Assembly: GCA_027487685.1 (NCBI GenBank)
Contig: JAIYDC010000028.1
Span: 1-40,457, forward strand
Direction: 5' to 3'
Origin: Pseudomonadota bacterium
Lineage (GTDB): Bacteria; Bdellovibrionota; Bacteriovoracia; Bacteriovoracales; Bacteriovoracaceae
DNA: 40,457 bases
The position numbers were made by a program, and so were the translations under genes. The notes beneath the pieces were generated by a model. It ran no database searches. It worked only from the letters and a program-made list of their open reading frames with translations, and had not been told where the DNA came from. Shown piece after piece: positions 1-8,702 of this stretch (positions within the stretch are counted from its first letter, which is position 1; the number at the start of each line of letters is the position of its first letter).

Positions 1-60
1 CCCTATCTCGGCGGCCGCGGCAACATTTGTAACGAGGAGGCCTATAAGGAAGAATTTCAT
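1..60 (-). CDS. start of an exported protein, cut by the window edge
   Basis: Only the first 20 codons are visible. They read MKFFLIGLLVTNVAAAAEIG, a short signal peptide with a hydrophobic core and an Ala-rich cleavage region. The ATG at 60-58 overlaps the TGA of the upstream membrane-protein gene (59-57) in an ATGA arrangement, the same translational coupling seen at other junctions in this operon. A GAGAG ribosome site lies just upstream. It is therefore probably the fifth gene of the polysaccharide operon and acts outside the cytoplasm. Its function cannot be told from this fragment. Confidence 0.6.
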   Translation of the reverse strand, partial: MKFFLIGLLVTNVAAAAEIG

Positions 61-1568
61 GAGTTTCTCTCAGAGTTAATGCTTCGTCTTCCTACCACAA
101 GAAGACCCCCAAGGAAAAGGACTCCTGTGAAGACATCCCGGATAAGCCGCCACGGATCGGGCAGACCCTTGGACAGCGGTCCCTCGGTGATACGGGGAGC
201 GGCCATCTTCGGGTTACGGTCATAAACCCTGAAAGTTTCGTCGTCGAAGACGAGCTGAAGGCCTTTTGGGGGAGAGAAGAAGTAGCGCTCCTGGTAGCGG
301 GCGAGGGTATCCACGGCCGCCCGCCCTTTAGGGATCTCAACCACCAACCGGCCAATTCCCTGAAAATTTCCGAGGATTAAGCGTTGCCGAAAGTTGACTC
401 CGCCGGGACGAAGGATCTCGTGCCGGTTGGGAGCACCTAGGGTCATTAGAGTGTGCCGGGGAGAGAGGATCATCACCTGACCTTCAACTCCCGCCCGCAC
501 CCATGCTTGCAGGGCATGCCAACTCGAACCACGGATGGCAGGAGATTGATGAACCGTTACGGGGGAAAGCCACGCCGCCGCTGAGAAGCTTACCGCGGCG
601 AGGAGATGAAACAGCGACAGTTGCTGGCGGTTAAGAAACTCCAGACCGGCGCCAATGGCCGTCATCCCGAGGATCGCCTCTAGCGAGAACTCTTTCCCAA
701 GGGCGGATGCAAACACGTAGGCCAAAATCCCCAGAACGGGTGTCTTTAAGCTAAAAATACGCGCCATGACCGACCTTCCCCATGGCATGGCCAATACGGG
801 GATTAACGGAAGGAAAGGCAGCCAGGGAAGAATTTCGAAATTCAGAGAAAGGGTTACGGGTGACATGAAGGCGAGATCCCCTGGAGCTAGGTGGTAGAGC
901 CAGCCGAGGTAGAAGAGTCCTGAGAGTGCTGCAGCGGCAGGAAAAGTTAAAACCAAAAACCCGCCAGAAACAGATTCTCGAAAAAGATCGCCGCGGATAA
1001 GGATCGGTACTAACGCGAAGAGAGCGAGAGCGTAAGCGATGCCTAGGGCACCGGAGAGGACGAGGAGTGCGCTAGAGAAGCCCATTAGGAGAACACCTCG
1101 GCCCAGGTTTCCCGCGTTTGCCTCCAGGAGGCCTTTAGTGAAGAGCCAGAGGAAAATGAGCAGCAGGAGGGCCAGTGGGTTTGAGGTGAGAACTTCGAGG
1201 GCCTCAGGATGCGACAGGCAGAGAGTGATGAGAAGCAGGCGCAGGCCGAGCTGGCCCATGGCCTCGACCCGGAAAAGGTTTATCGCCAAGAGGAAAGTAA
1301 AGGTCCCGAGGATCAAGACATAGGGAAGGAAAAAGCTTTCCACTCCAAAGAGCTTCATCAGAGGCCCAAGTAGGTTATGAAACGCCAGAGGAGCATTCGA
1401 GAGGTAGGAGGCAAAGCCCAAGGGATCTGCAAGGGCAGGACCCTGAACTCCCCAAAGTCTTAACTCAAGGGCCGGGAGGAAGAAGCGCTCACGGAGTTCG
1501 AGACCTGCGGCAACGATACCGAAGAAAAAAGTCGCCAGGAAAAGGGCACTCCCGATTCTAGGACGCAT
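57..1568 (-). CDS. polytopic inner-membrane protein of the polysaccharide operon
   Basis: A 503-residue protein with roughly ten or more hydrophobic segments spread over residues 1-340, then a soluble region (about 345-470), and a last hydrophobic segment near 480-495. The layout of many N-terminal membrane helices followed by a periplasmic tail resembles polytopic GT-C-type glycosyltransferases or polymer-modifying membrane proteins, but I see no diagnostic motif and do not recognise the family. The start ATG at 1568 lies inside the end of the GT2 gene (11-base overlap), so the two are translationally coupled. Context suggests a role in assembly, modification or export of the glycan made by the upstream synthase. 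That role is inference. Confidence 0.75.
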   Translation of the reverse strand: MRPRIGSALFLATFFFGIVAAGLELRERFFLPALELRLWGVQGPALADPLGFASYLSNAPLAFHNLLGPLMKLFGVESFFLPYVLILGTFTFLLAINLFRVEAMGQLGLRLLLITLCLSHPEALEVLTSNPLALLLLIFLWLFTKGLLEANAGNLGRGVLLMGFSSALLVLSGALGIAYALALFALVPILIRGDLFRESVSGGFLVLTFPAAAALSGLFYLGWLYHLAPGDLAFMSPVTLSLNFEILPWLPFLPLIPVLAMPWGRSVMARIFSLKTPVLGILAYVFASALGKEFSLEAILGMTAIGAGLEFLNRQQLSLFHLLAAVSFSAAAWLSPVTVHQSPAIRGSSWHALQAWVRAGVEGQVMILSPRHTLMTLGAPNRHEILRPGGVNFRQRLILGNFQGIGRLVVEIPKGRAAVDTLARYQERYFFSPPKGLQLVFDDETFRVYDRNPKMAAPRITEGPLSKGLPDPWRLIRDVFTGVLFLGGLLVVGRRSINSERNS

Positions 1569-3390
1569 CTTTTACCAACTGCTTTGTCATCTTGGAGAGG
1601 CCATGCTGAGTTTTTTCCCAGTAAAAAGGATTCGTGAAGAGCTGCCAAAGACCCTTCACTGCGGCCCGCGAGAGCATAAGCCAATACAGCGGGGTCGAGA
1701 GGGCCCAGGGTATAAGGTGGTACTTCTTGCGCTTGAATACACCGACCATTTGGATGTAGATAAAAAACGCGTTCCCGAGAAGAAGGTTTAACAGCGAGAG
1801 GTAGAGAAGCGGCTCGATGAACATGGGATCAAAGACGTCGGTTCCCGAGATGAGCCAGTAGCCAAAGACACCATAGAGGAGCGGGGTCACAAGGGCCGTC
1901 AGGAAGGTTCCGCCGATGAAGAACTGGAACGAAAAAAAAGCTCTGTGTCCGATCTTGTTCCAAAGTTTTAAGGGCGCTCGCATGTGGACGAGGTAGGTCT
2001 GCATGTACCCTTTAATCCAGCGTGAGCGCTGACGGATCCAGTTCCCATAATTGGTATTCGCCTCTTCGAGGGTGGTTGAGTTCACCACTCCTACGGTGTA
2101 GCCAAACTGGGTGAAACGGATTCCGAGATCAGCATCTTCGGTGACGTTGAAGGGATCCCAGCCACCTACGGCGCGCAGGTAGTCGGTGCGAAAGTGGTTC
2201 GAGGTGCCACCCAGAGGGATGGGAACATTGAGCCGCTCAAGTGCGGGGAGGTAGAAGTCAAACCAAAGAGAGTATTCCATGGTAAACATCCGTGTGAGCC
2301 AATTCTCTTCGTCGTTAAAGAAGTTCAGTCGTGCCTGAACCACCGCCAGGTTTCGAGGACCCTGGCCAAAGACCCAGTAGGCCTTCTTAAGCTGATCCGG
2401 CTCTGGTTTATCTTCGGCGTCGTAGATGGTCAGGTACTCACCCCGGGCGAACTGGAGTGCGTAATTGCAGGCCTTGGGTTTTGTCTTCGGATGAGACTTC
2501 GGGACAACAACGATTTCCATTCTCTCCCCGAGACACAGTTCGCGAGCACGGGCCTGGGTTTCATGGTCGTCTTCTTCGAGCACAAATTTGATGTCGAGTT
2601 TTTCTTTGGGATAGTCGAGCTCCGCCAGAGAGCGCACGATGATCGGCAGAACTTCTGGTTCTTTGTACATGGGTACCAGGATGGTGTAGGTCGGAAGCTC
2701 AGCTTCCTTAAGTTGTGCCAGGTCTTGAGGTCTGACCTTCATGTCCACGGATCGGTGGGAGCCTTTCCATGCCAGCATGAACTTAAAACCAAAGCTTACG
2801 ACAAGAAAGATGGTCACAAGGACGTTCACCGCTAGAAGGAAGCTCCATGGAGAAAGGAAGAGCCAAAAGAGTGATGCGCTGGTCAGGATGTAGAGGGCAA
2901 TGAGTTGCTCTCCGACGATGACACGGGCTGCGGAGTAGTGGGGATATGAGGAGGCGAGAGCGTAAACCGATAGGTGGGAGAGGTGCTCGCGAAGACCCAC
3001 GTGGAGGTGATAGAGGAGTTGGAATCGCGACGTCACGATCAGTTCTACTTTGTCCCCAAATACGGTCTTGAGTCGCTTTACTTTCTCGGTTGTAACATCG
3101 GCCACTGCGAGCTCGGTTTCCGAAAGGGGAAGAACAAGCTCATCAAGGCAGCGCCTGGCCTCCGGCGCCGTCAGGTGTATGAGAGTGATGGTATCAGGAA
3201 GTTTTTCTCGGTAGCGCAGTCCTAGCTGGGACGCAAGGGCCCGATCCAGTTCCTCTGGTCTCAAGATACCTTCCTGAACGAAGATCTGACCCAACTGGAC
3301 TCCTCGCTGGCGCTGAAGCTCGAGCGCCCGAGTAAGGTCCTCTAGGGTTATCTTTCCCTGAGCGGAGAGGATCTCCCCTAAACGACTCAT
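1558..3390 (-). CDS. GT2 polysaccharide synthase with N-terminal MshEN (c-di-GMP-binding) domain
   Basis: A 610-residue inner-membrane processive glycosyltransferase. Residues 3-26 and 32-55 form two tandem 24-residue motifs of the MshEN/T2SSE-N type (RLG..L...G......L...L..Q), known to bind c-di-GMP. The first copy is perfect; the second has Q for R at position 1 and F for L at position 6. Two membrane helices follow (about 150-205), then a GT2 domain with the acidic motifs DAEDKPEPDQ and VTEDADLG and the QRSRW (QxxRW) signature of processive synthases, then several C-terminal helices. DAEDKPEPD and GGTSNHF resemble NfrB, which carries its MshEN domain at the other end. The ATG at 3390 overlaps the upstream stop as ATGA; a GTG 18 bases earlier is possible. 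It is probably the catalytic subunit of this operon, switched on by c-di-GMP. The sugar product is unknown. Confidence 0.88.
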   Translation of the reverse strand: MSRLGEILSAQGKITLEDLTRALELQRQRGVQLGQIFVQEGILRPEELDRALASQLGLRYREKLPDTITLIHLTAPEARRCLDELVLPLSETELAVADVTTEKVKRLKTVFGDKVELIVTSRFQLLYHLHVGLREHLSHLSVYALASSYPHYSAARVIVGEQLIALYILTSASLFWLFLSPWSFLLAVNVLVTIFLVVSFGFKFMLAWKGSHRSVDMKVRPQDLAQLKEAELPTYTILVPMYKEPEVLPIIVRSLAELDYPKEKLDIKFVLEEDDHETQARARELCLGERMEIVVVPKSHPKTKPKACNYALQFARGEYLTIYDAEDKPEPDQLKKAYWVFGQGPRNLAVVQARLNFFNDEENWLTRMFTMEYSLWFDFYLPALERLNVPIPLGGTSNHFRTDYLRAVGGWDPFNVTEDADLGIRFTQFGYTVGVVNSTTLEEANTNYGNWIRQRSRWIKGYMQTYLVHMRAPLKLWNKIGHRAFFSFQFFIGGTFLTALVTPLLYGVFGYWLISGTDVFDPMFIEPLLYLSLLNLLLGNAFFIYIQMVGVFKRKKYHLIPWALSTPLYWLMLSRAAVKGLWQLFTNPFYWEKTQHGLSKMTKQLVKDAS

Positions 3391-4193
3391 AGAGAAAACT
3401 CTTTCCACCAGGTGGTGAACAGCGCTTGCCCTTGTCCTACGTTTCGTCCGGCGACGTCTTGGAGGAAACCAACCTGGATCGCTTCACCCGAGCGGTAGCG
3501 CCAGGCCACACTTGGCCCGACCTTCAAGAGGTCATAGTCGGTGGCGACCGTGGGGTTGGTGTTGGAACTTAAACCATCGTCGTTTTGAAGACCTTTTGTG
3601 TAGGAGACATGACCAAGTAAGAGTAGGGAGCGGAAGTTTTTTCCAAAACTCAAGTCTCCCCGGAGCTGGTCTGCGGGAGTCGAGAAGCGCTTCCTAAATC
3701 CGGCTTCAAAGGTGATGAAGTCAAGGCCAGCTAACTGATAGATGTCTTGAAGGTAACGAAGTTCTAGATCGTGCTGTCGGTTTCCAGGTCCCGGATCCGA
3801 TCTCCGTGAATAGGCCGGCGCAGTTGCGATGAGTTGAACTGCCCGGGCCCCGGAGAGGTCTCGCTGGAAGCGGTAGCGTAGTCCAAGACCCTGGTCACCG
3901 CTCCCGGTGAAGCTTCGATTGGTATCCGAATCCTCGTAACGAAGTCGGTTGAGTGCCGCTCCAGAGGCCAGGACAGCAAGCTTTTCCCGAATGGTGTAGA
4001 CCGCATAGTACGTGAGCTCGCTTTTGGTGAACTTCCCAGAGTTTCCAAAGGAGTCTCGGTCGCCATTTGCATCGAACTGAGTTTTGGCCGCGTAGGTATT
4101 CATGCCTAGGAAGAGTTGCCCCTTTCCCAAAGGCGGAATATCGGCCGCGGCGAAGCTTAAGGCCGATGCTAGAATCAGGAGAATCCCAATCAC
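3387..4193 (-). CDS. outer-membrane beta-barrel protein of the polysaccharide operon
   Basis: A 268-residue exported protein. It starts at GTG 4193, which overlaps the TGA of the BcsB-like gene as GTGA. That start places the hydrophobic signal sequence (IGILLILASALSFAAAD) at the N terminus; longer upstream starts would put a non-signal stretch in front. The rest alternates short amphipathic strands with polar turns (for example ELRYLQDIYQL, LLLLGHVSYTKG, AWRYRSGEAIQVGFL), as in an outer-membrane beta-barrel. There are no TPR repeats, so it would be a minimal counterpart of BcsC or PgaA exit pores. The export-pore role is inferred from position between a BcsB-like subunit and the synthase. Confidence 0.75.
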   Translation of the reverse strand: MIGILLILASALSFAAADIPPLGKGQLFLGMNTYAAKTQFDANGDRDSFGNSGKFTKSELTYYAVYTIREKLAVLASGAALNRLRYEDSDTNRSFTGSGDQGLGLRYRFQRDLSGARAVQLIATAPAYSRRSDPGPGNRQHDLELRYLQDIYQLAGLDFITFEAGFRKRFSTPADQLRGDLSFGKNFRSLLLLGHVSYTKGLQNDDGLSSNTNPTVATDYDLLKVGPSVAWRYRSGEAIQVGFLQDVAGRNVGQGQALFTTWWKEFSL

Positions 4194-5959
4194 TTGAACT
4201 TTTTCCCAAGCGCAAGGAAGGCAAGAGTGAGGGCCACCCAGGCAAGCCCAAGAAGAAGGTAGCGCCATTCTTCAAGGAAGGTTAAAAACGAGGGCCCCTT
4301 ACCATGGCGCGCGACTCGCTCTCGAAGTTCTCGAGTCGCCCCAAGGGCCTCCATTCGCTCCGCTCCAAAAGCAAGTAGGTCGTGGTGATCGGGGGAGAAG
4401 CCCGGTGCCCGAGTCACAAAGGGCCCTCCGAAGGCCTCAACCGTAAGGGTTGGAGTTTCATCCTCGAGGCCCGCAGTCACAAGAGTTACTCTCCGCAGAT
4501 TGGAAACGGAAAGCTTCCGGGAAGCCAGAAACTGAAGCACGACGGGATCAGTAGTCTTGGGTTGAAGAAGGCGGATTCTGCGAGGCGCAGATCCTTCGGT
4601 GGACGAAAAGCGAATGCGGTCGACGTTCAGGTCAAAGGACTTCCGGAGCCAGGCGAGCTGGTGGAGCCAGCGCAGATCAATGGCGGAGGTCTTAGGCACA
4701 ATAACCTCAAGGTCCGTATCGACTCGGGCAAAACCAACGAAGTCCGCACCGGTTTCTGTCGGCGCTGCGTACTCCAACGCCGAGTCCTCCAGGAGCCTCA
4801 GGTCGAAGTTCCTACCGTAGTCTTGGCCACACTTGCCGGCCAGGTCGTTGCGGCGCACCTCAAGCCGAAGGGTACTAGGCCATTCCGGCAGCCGCTCTGG
4901 CAAAAGCACCTGGTGGTACTGAGGAAGTTCGGAGTCGAGAAGGGAGATCACCCGCAGAAGTTCTTCTCCGAGGTAGACGTATAGAGCGGCCGGGCGTTGG
5001 CCGAAGCTCGGTGCTGTAGTGAGAGACAGGTGAAGTTTAGTAGGTGTCTCCGTGCGGCCAGGAAGTTTAGGAAGGTTCACTGACCAGCTGCGGCCACTGG
5101 CCGTGGGTTCACCCGTCGCAGAGAGTCCTAGTTCGTTTCTCGCGAGCCAGGTCCTGGGCACATCATCTGAGAGTGTTAGGGATGGCATCAACCTTGCCTG
5201 AAAAAGACCTCCGATGTCACCTAGAAAAGGAGCGGCACTAAACGAAGCCTTCAGAGGAACGTTGAGGGTGTGAGTGCCGTTGGTGGTGCGTAGTTCGATT
5301 TCTGATCCAGAATCAGTGAGGGTGATCTCGGCCTCCGCTAGAGGTGCTACAAATTCGACGCGCCCACCGGTGCTTTGGACGATCGTTATGAGTTGGAGAA
5401 GAAGTTTCATTGTTTCGGGCGATCGGTCGGCAGGAACGGCTATCCGTACGACTTGTGGAAGAGTTAAGAAAAAGTCTTCTACAGTGAGTTCCGAATCATT
5501 AAGGACCAATTCGAGGGCAGTGCGCTCAGTCACCCGAACTAGGCCCTCACCGAGCCGCTGGTCGAGACAGGGATCTTCTGAGACAATGTTAACGAATTGG
5601 AAATCGAAGCGACCGTACTTTGCGGCAAGAGAAGTCTTTGGCAAAGGTAGGGTCAGCGAAGTTTTAACGAATTCAGACCCGTCGGTGCCTTTGAGTGGAA
5701 CTTGCGCCAAGGGAACTCCCTCTAAAAAAACCTTAACCATGGATGGCGATTTCAGGAGAGGAGAACTTTCGAGGTCAAGCTTAAGGGCAGCGGAGGAGAT
5801 CCTACCGGGCGAGGGCAACCGCAAGTAGACGGATGCCGTTGATTTTCCTTCCCGAGAGATCAGACCGTTGGGATAGCCTTTTTGTGCAAGAGATTGAGTG
5901 TGCGTCACGGCAAAGCACAAGGTCGGCGCGAGCAAAGCCAGCAGCAGAAAGGACTTCAT
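4190..5959 (-). CDS. BcsB-like periplasmic subunit of a polysaccharide synthase
   Basis: A 589-residue protein with a signal peptide (MKSFLLLALLAPTLCFA) and a single C-terminal membrane helix (about 565-586) followed by GKKFK. This is the topology of BcsB, the periplasmic partner of cellulose synthase. The body is beta-rich with repeated carbohydrate-binding-like segments and two Cys-containing patches (EDPCLDQRLG near 130 and GKCGQDYGRNFDLRLL near 375), as in BcsB-type proteins. The start is set by ATG 5957-5959 with AGGAG five bases upstream and a sigma70-type promoter. It is the first gene of the operon and overlaps the next. Its likely role is to guide the glycan across the periplasm from the GT2 synthase. 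Similarity is at fold and layout level, so the polymer need not be cellulose. Confidence 0.78.
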   Translation of the reverse strand: MKSFLLLALLAPTLCFAVTHTQSLAQKGYPNGLISREGKSTASVYLRLPSPGRISSAALKLDLESSPLLKSPSMVKVFLEGVPLAQVPLKGTDGSEFVKTSLTLPLPKTSLAAKYGRFDFQFVNIVSEDPCLDQRLGEGLVRVTERTALELVLNDSELTVEDFFLTLPQVVRIAVPADRSPETMKLLLQLITIVQSTGGRVEFVAPLAEAEITLTDSGSEIELRTTNGTHTLNVPLKASFSAAPFLGDIGGLFQARLMPSLTLSDDVPRTWLARNELGLSATGEPTASGRSWSVNLPKLPGRTETPTKLHLSLTTAPSFGQRPAALYVYLGEELLRVISLLDSELPQYHQVLLPERLPEWPSTLRLEVRRNDLAGKCGQDYGRNFDLRLLEDSALEYAAPTETGADFVGFARVDTDLEVIVPKTSAIDLRWLHQLAWLRKSFDLNVDRIRFSSTEGSAPRRIRLLQPKTTDPVVLQFLASRKLSVSNLRRVTLVTAGLEDETPTLTVEAFGGPFVTRAPGFSPDHHDLLAFGAERMEALGATRELRERVARHGKGPSFLTFLEEWRYLLLGLAWVALTLAFLALGKKFK

Positions 5960-5982
5960 ATGATCTCCTGAATTTTAATAAA

Positions 5983-6012
5983 ATTTTATGAGTGTGGTCG
6001 TAGAGCTGTCAA
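5983..6012 (-). promoter_or_regulatory. sigma70-type promoter of the polysaccharide operon
   Basis: On the minus strand a perfect TTGACA (-35, 6012-6007) is followed after 18 bases by TAAAAT (-10, 5988-5983). The BcsB-like start codon lies about 24 bases downstream with AGGAG at 5969-5965. The promoter sits between the tRNA-Arg gene and the operon, so the operon need not depend on tRNA transcription. Confidence 0.6.
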
Positions 6013-6046
6013 TCAAATCGCCAGACTGAATCGAGGGCAACAAAGA

Positions 6047-6122
6047 TGGTCACCCCACCCGGACTTGAACCAGGAGCAAAACCTTAGGAAGGTCTCGTTT
6101 TATCCAGTTAAACTATGGGGTG
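6047..6122 (-). tRNA. tRNA-Arg(CCT)
   Basis: A 76-base cloverleaf including encoded CCA. The acceptor stem CACCCCA pairs perfectly with TGGGGTG, discriminator A, then CCA. The D stem is GTTT/AAAC. The anticodon stem AGACC/GGTTT closes the seven-base loop TTCCTAA with anticodon CCT, which reads AGG. The T arm is CCTGG-TTCAAGT-CCGGG. The gene lies upstream of the polysaccharide operon on the same strand. Confidence 0.93.
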
Positions 6123-6232
6123 AACAGCACTAGGCTAGCAAACAATTTCGATTTTAGATATGGCCAATTTTCTCCGGCGGAAGTGTTGACCCTATCAATA
6201 CATCTTTAAGAGATTGAACGGATAACCTCCCG

Positions 6233-8581
6233 CTACTTTTTAACCTGAATATTTTTAAGTCCTGCGAAGGCATTGTTCTTAAACTGCGGTCCTGTTGGTT
6301 GCTGAGGTCTTGATTCCGGACGGGGCCCACCACCACCTCGGCGAGAGTTGGGACCAGTACCCGTACCCGTGACTCCCTCTGTCTGAGAATCGGTCTTGCA
6401 CGACAGAGAAATCCGGCGCCGGTCCATATCGATCCCCAGCACACGCACCTTAAGTTCTTGCCCCACTTTAAGCACATCCATCGCATTTTCTACGAACCTG
6501 TCACTCATCTCCGAAATATGTAGAAGCCCATTCTCTTTGATGCCAATGTCGACGAAGGCGCCAAACATGGTGATGTTTGTGACTTGCCCCTGGTACCATT
6601 GGCCAATTTTGAGGTCCTTTAAATCTGAGATACCCTTGGTGAACTCCACTGATTTAAAAGCTGTCCGCGGATCCTGGGAAGGTGCCTTGAGGCACTTCAC
6701 AATATCCCCGAGAGTGATCTCGCCAATCTTATCTTTTAGGGCCCGATCAGTGGCAAGTTCGTTCTGGAGCGCCTCATCGGTGAGAAGATCTTTGAGATCC
6801 TTCTTCTTGCTGGTCACCCATTCATCGAGTACCGGATAGCGCTCTGGATGGATGAAGGTGCCATCCAGAGGATGGGGTCCGTTGTAGATCCGGAGGAAGC
6901 CGGCGGACTGTTCAAAGACCTTCTGTGAGAAGCGAGGAATTTTCAGGAGCTCGGTGCGGGACGTAAAGCCCTTGTTGGCCTCCCGGTACTTGACCACGTT
7001 CTGCGCTACTGTGGCGCCAATGCCGGAGACATAGGACAGGAGCGGGGCTGATGCGGTGTTCAGATCAACGCCCACGAAGTTCACGCAGGACTCGACCACG
7101 GCTTCGAGGTTATTCTTGAGCTGGACCTGGTTCACGTCGTGCTGGTACTGGCCTACGCCAATGGATTTAGGGTCGATTTTTACTAGCTCCGCCAGAGGAT
7201 CCTGAAACCTTCGGGCGATGGAAATAGCACCCCGGACGGTGACGTCCTTATCTGGGAACTCCTCTCGGGCGATATCAGAAGCCGAGTAGATTGAGGCCCC
7301 AGACTCGGAGATCATGGTGGCCTTGACTTTGCCGTCTTTCACTTGCTGGATATGGGACTCGATGAACTCCAGGGTTTCACGCCCGTAAGTCCCGTTCCCA
7401 ATTGCGATGTACTCAACCTTGAACATGTCGATCATTTTCGTAATGATCTGGGCAGCACCGACTTTGTCATTACGTGGCTCATGGGGGTAGACGACGTGGT
7501 CCCCGACAAATTTTCCATTGTCATCCACGATGACGAGCTTGCATCCGGTACGTATTCCGGGATCCACACCGAGGACGGCCTTGGATCCAAGGTAGGGCTG
7601 AAGGAGAAGATTCTTAAGATTGATGCCAAAGACGGAAATTGCTGCAGTGTCTGCAATTTTTTTAAGTTCGTTTTTCACCTCGAGGTCGAGGGACGGTTGA
7701 ATATAATTGGTAAAGGACTTCTCGGCGCACTTCTTTAGAATCTCGAGGTTACCTAGTTTGTCCTTGTTTGGGAAGAATTGTTGCTCGATGAGGCCAATGC
7801 CCACCTCGGGGATAATCTCTGCATCGACCTTCAGGATTTTTAGGTTCATCCCTCGGCGCATGGCCATATACCGGTGGGAGGCCTTAGGATCTTTGATCTT
7901 AGCGAGGGGTTCCGAGAATTCAAAGAAGTCTTTAAACTTCGACGCATCCTCGATTTTCTCTCCGTCCTTCCTGAGGCCCGCTTTCATGACGCCTGAGTCC
8001 CAGAAGGTGTGCCGAATTTTCTCTTTGAGTTCGAGCTGATGAGAGAACGTTTCGATCAGGATATCGCAGGCACCGGTGATGGCCTCCTGGACATCCTTAA
8101 TTTTTCCGGCCGTCGGTTTTACAAACTTCTCATCGAGCTCTGCCATGAGTGTCCGGATATCTTTTTCTCCTGTGAGGATCATCTCTGACAGGGGTTCCAG
8201 GCCATTCTCTTTGGCGATCATCGCCTTGGTTTTTTTCTTTGATTTATAAGGAGCGTAGATGTCTTCGAGTTGGGTTAGTGTTGCGGCCACTTTGATCTGT
8301 CGTTCTAGCTCCGGCGTCAAGGCTTCCATCTTTTTGATGGCATCAATGATATAGGCGCGGCGCTTTTCAGTCTCTACGTACTCATTATAGCTCTCCTGAA
8401 TATCGCGGATTTGGACCTCATCGAGGTTTCCAGTCACTTCCTTTCGGTAGCGGGAGATGAAAGGGATGGTACATTCTTCTTCGAAGAGAAGTTTACACGT
8501 GGCCATGACTTTCGCCGGGGTGATCCCCAGTTTTGTGGTACAAAAAATCATTGCGTTCGGATCGAGTGTCTGCGCGGCCAT
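6233..8581 (-). CDS. tex: Tex family RNA-binding transcription accessory protein
   Basis: A 782-residue cytoplasmic protein matching the Tex family in length and domain order. It has an N-terminal helical region (TKLGITPAKVMATCKLL, then FISRYRKEVTGNLDE), a YqgF/RNase H-like domain (VLGVDPGIRTGCKLVIVD), helix-hairpin-helix motifs (VSGIGATVAQNVVKYR and the LLKIPRFSQKVFEQ segment) and a C-terminal S1 RNA-binding domain (GAFVDIGIKENGLLHISEM). A low-complexity Gly/Pro/Arg-rich tail of about 45 residues follows S1, which is a lineage-specific extension. The ATG at 8581 has AGGAG about ten bases upstream and begins MAAQTLDPNAM; the open frame continues upstream but without homology. Tex proteins bind nucleic acid and affect transcription. 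The precise role in this organism is unknown. Confidence 0.95.
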   Translation of the reverse strand: MAAQTLDPNAMIFCTTKLGITPAKVMATCKLLFEEECTIPFISRYRKEVTGNLDEVQIRDIQESYNEYVETEKRRAYIIDAIKKMEALTPELERQIKVAATLTQLEDIYAPYKSKKKTKAMIAKENGLEPLSEMILTGEKDIRTLMAELDEKFVKPTAGKIKDVQEAITGACDILIETFSHQLELKEKIRHTFWDSGVMKAGLRKDGEKIEDASKFKDFFEFSEPLAKIKDPKASHRYMAMRRGMNLKILKVDAEIIPEVGIGLIEQQFFPNKDKLGNLEILKKCAEKSFTNYIQPSLDLEVKNELKKIADTAAISVFGINLKNLLLQPYLGSKAVLGVDPGIRTGCKLVIVDDNGKFVGDHVVYPHEPRNDKVGAAQIITKMIDMFKVEYIAIGNGTYGRETLEFIESHIQQVKDGKVKATMISESGASIYSASDIAREEFPDKDVTVRGAISIARRFQDPLAELVKIDPKSIGVGQYQHDVNQVQLKNNLEAVVESCVNFVGVDLNTASAPLLSYVSGIGATVAQNVVKYREANKGFTSRTELLKIPRFSQKVFEQSAGFLRIYNGPHPLDGTFIHPERYPVLDEWVTSKKKDLKDLLTDEALQNELATDRALKDKIGEITLGDIVKCLKAPSQDPRTAFKSVEFTKGISDLKDLKIGQWYQGQVTNITMFGAFVDIGIKENGLLHISEMSDRFVENAMDVLKVGQELKVRVLGIDMDRRRISLSCKTDSQTEGVTGTGTGPNSRRGGGGPRPESRPQQPTGPQFKNNAFAGLKNIQVKK

Positions 8582-8702
8582 GGTGAACGTGTCTCCTGTG
8601 AGGTATGCAAAAAATCCTGGACTCAAAGGGTAACGAGACCGAGTGGAAATTGGCAAGAAGTTGTGAGAAGATGTGAGGGGAATTAAATGAAAAGGATTTG
8701 CA

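Noticed and set aside
1-225. A plus-strand frame entering from the left edge with protein-like start (GGRGNICNEEAYKEEF)
   Set aside because: The minus strand here encodes the end of the membrane protein and a coupled ATG with a signal peptide, which explains the sequence better; the plus frame becomes Arg/Pro-rich as antisense frames do.
2194-2835. Long plus-strand open frame of 213 codons
   Set aside because: It is antisense to the GT2 catalytic motifs (DAED, TED, QRSRW) and shows no family resemblance.
4382-5828. Long plus-strand frames opposite the BcsB-like gene
   Set aside because: Compositionally odd, no ribosome sites, and the minus strand has signal peptide, promoter and family layout.
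6047-6122. tRNA-Arg as an integration site with the polysaccharide operon as an island
   Set aside because: No integrase and no repeat of the tRNA 3' end is visible in the window; the operon has ordinary base composition.
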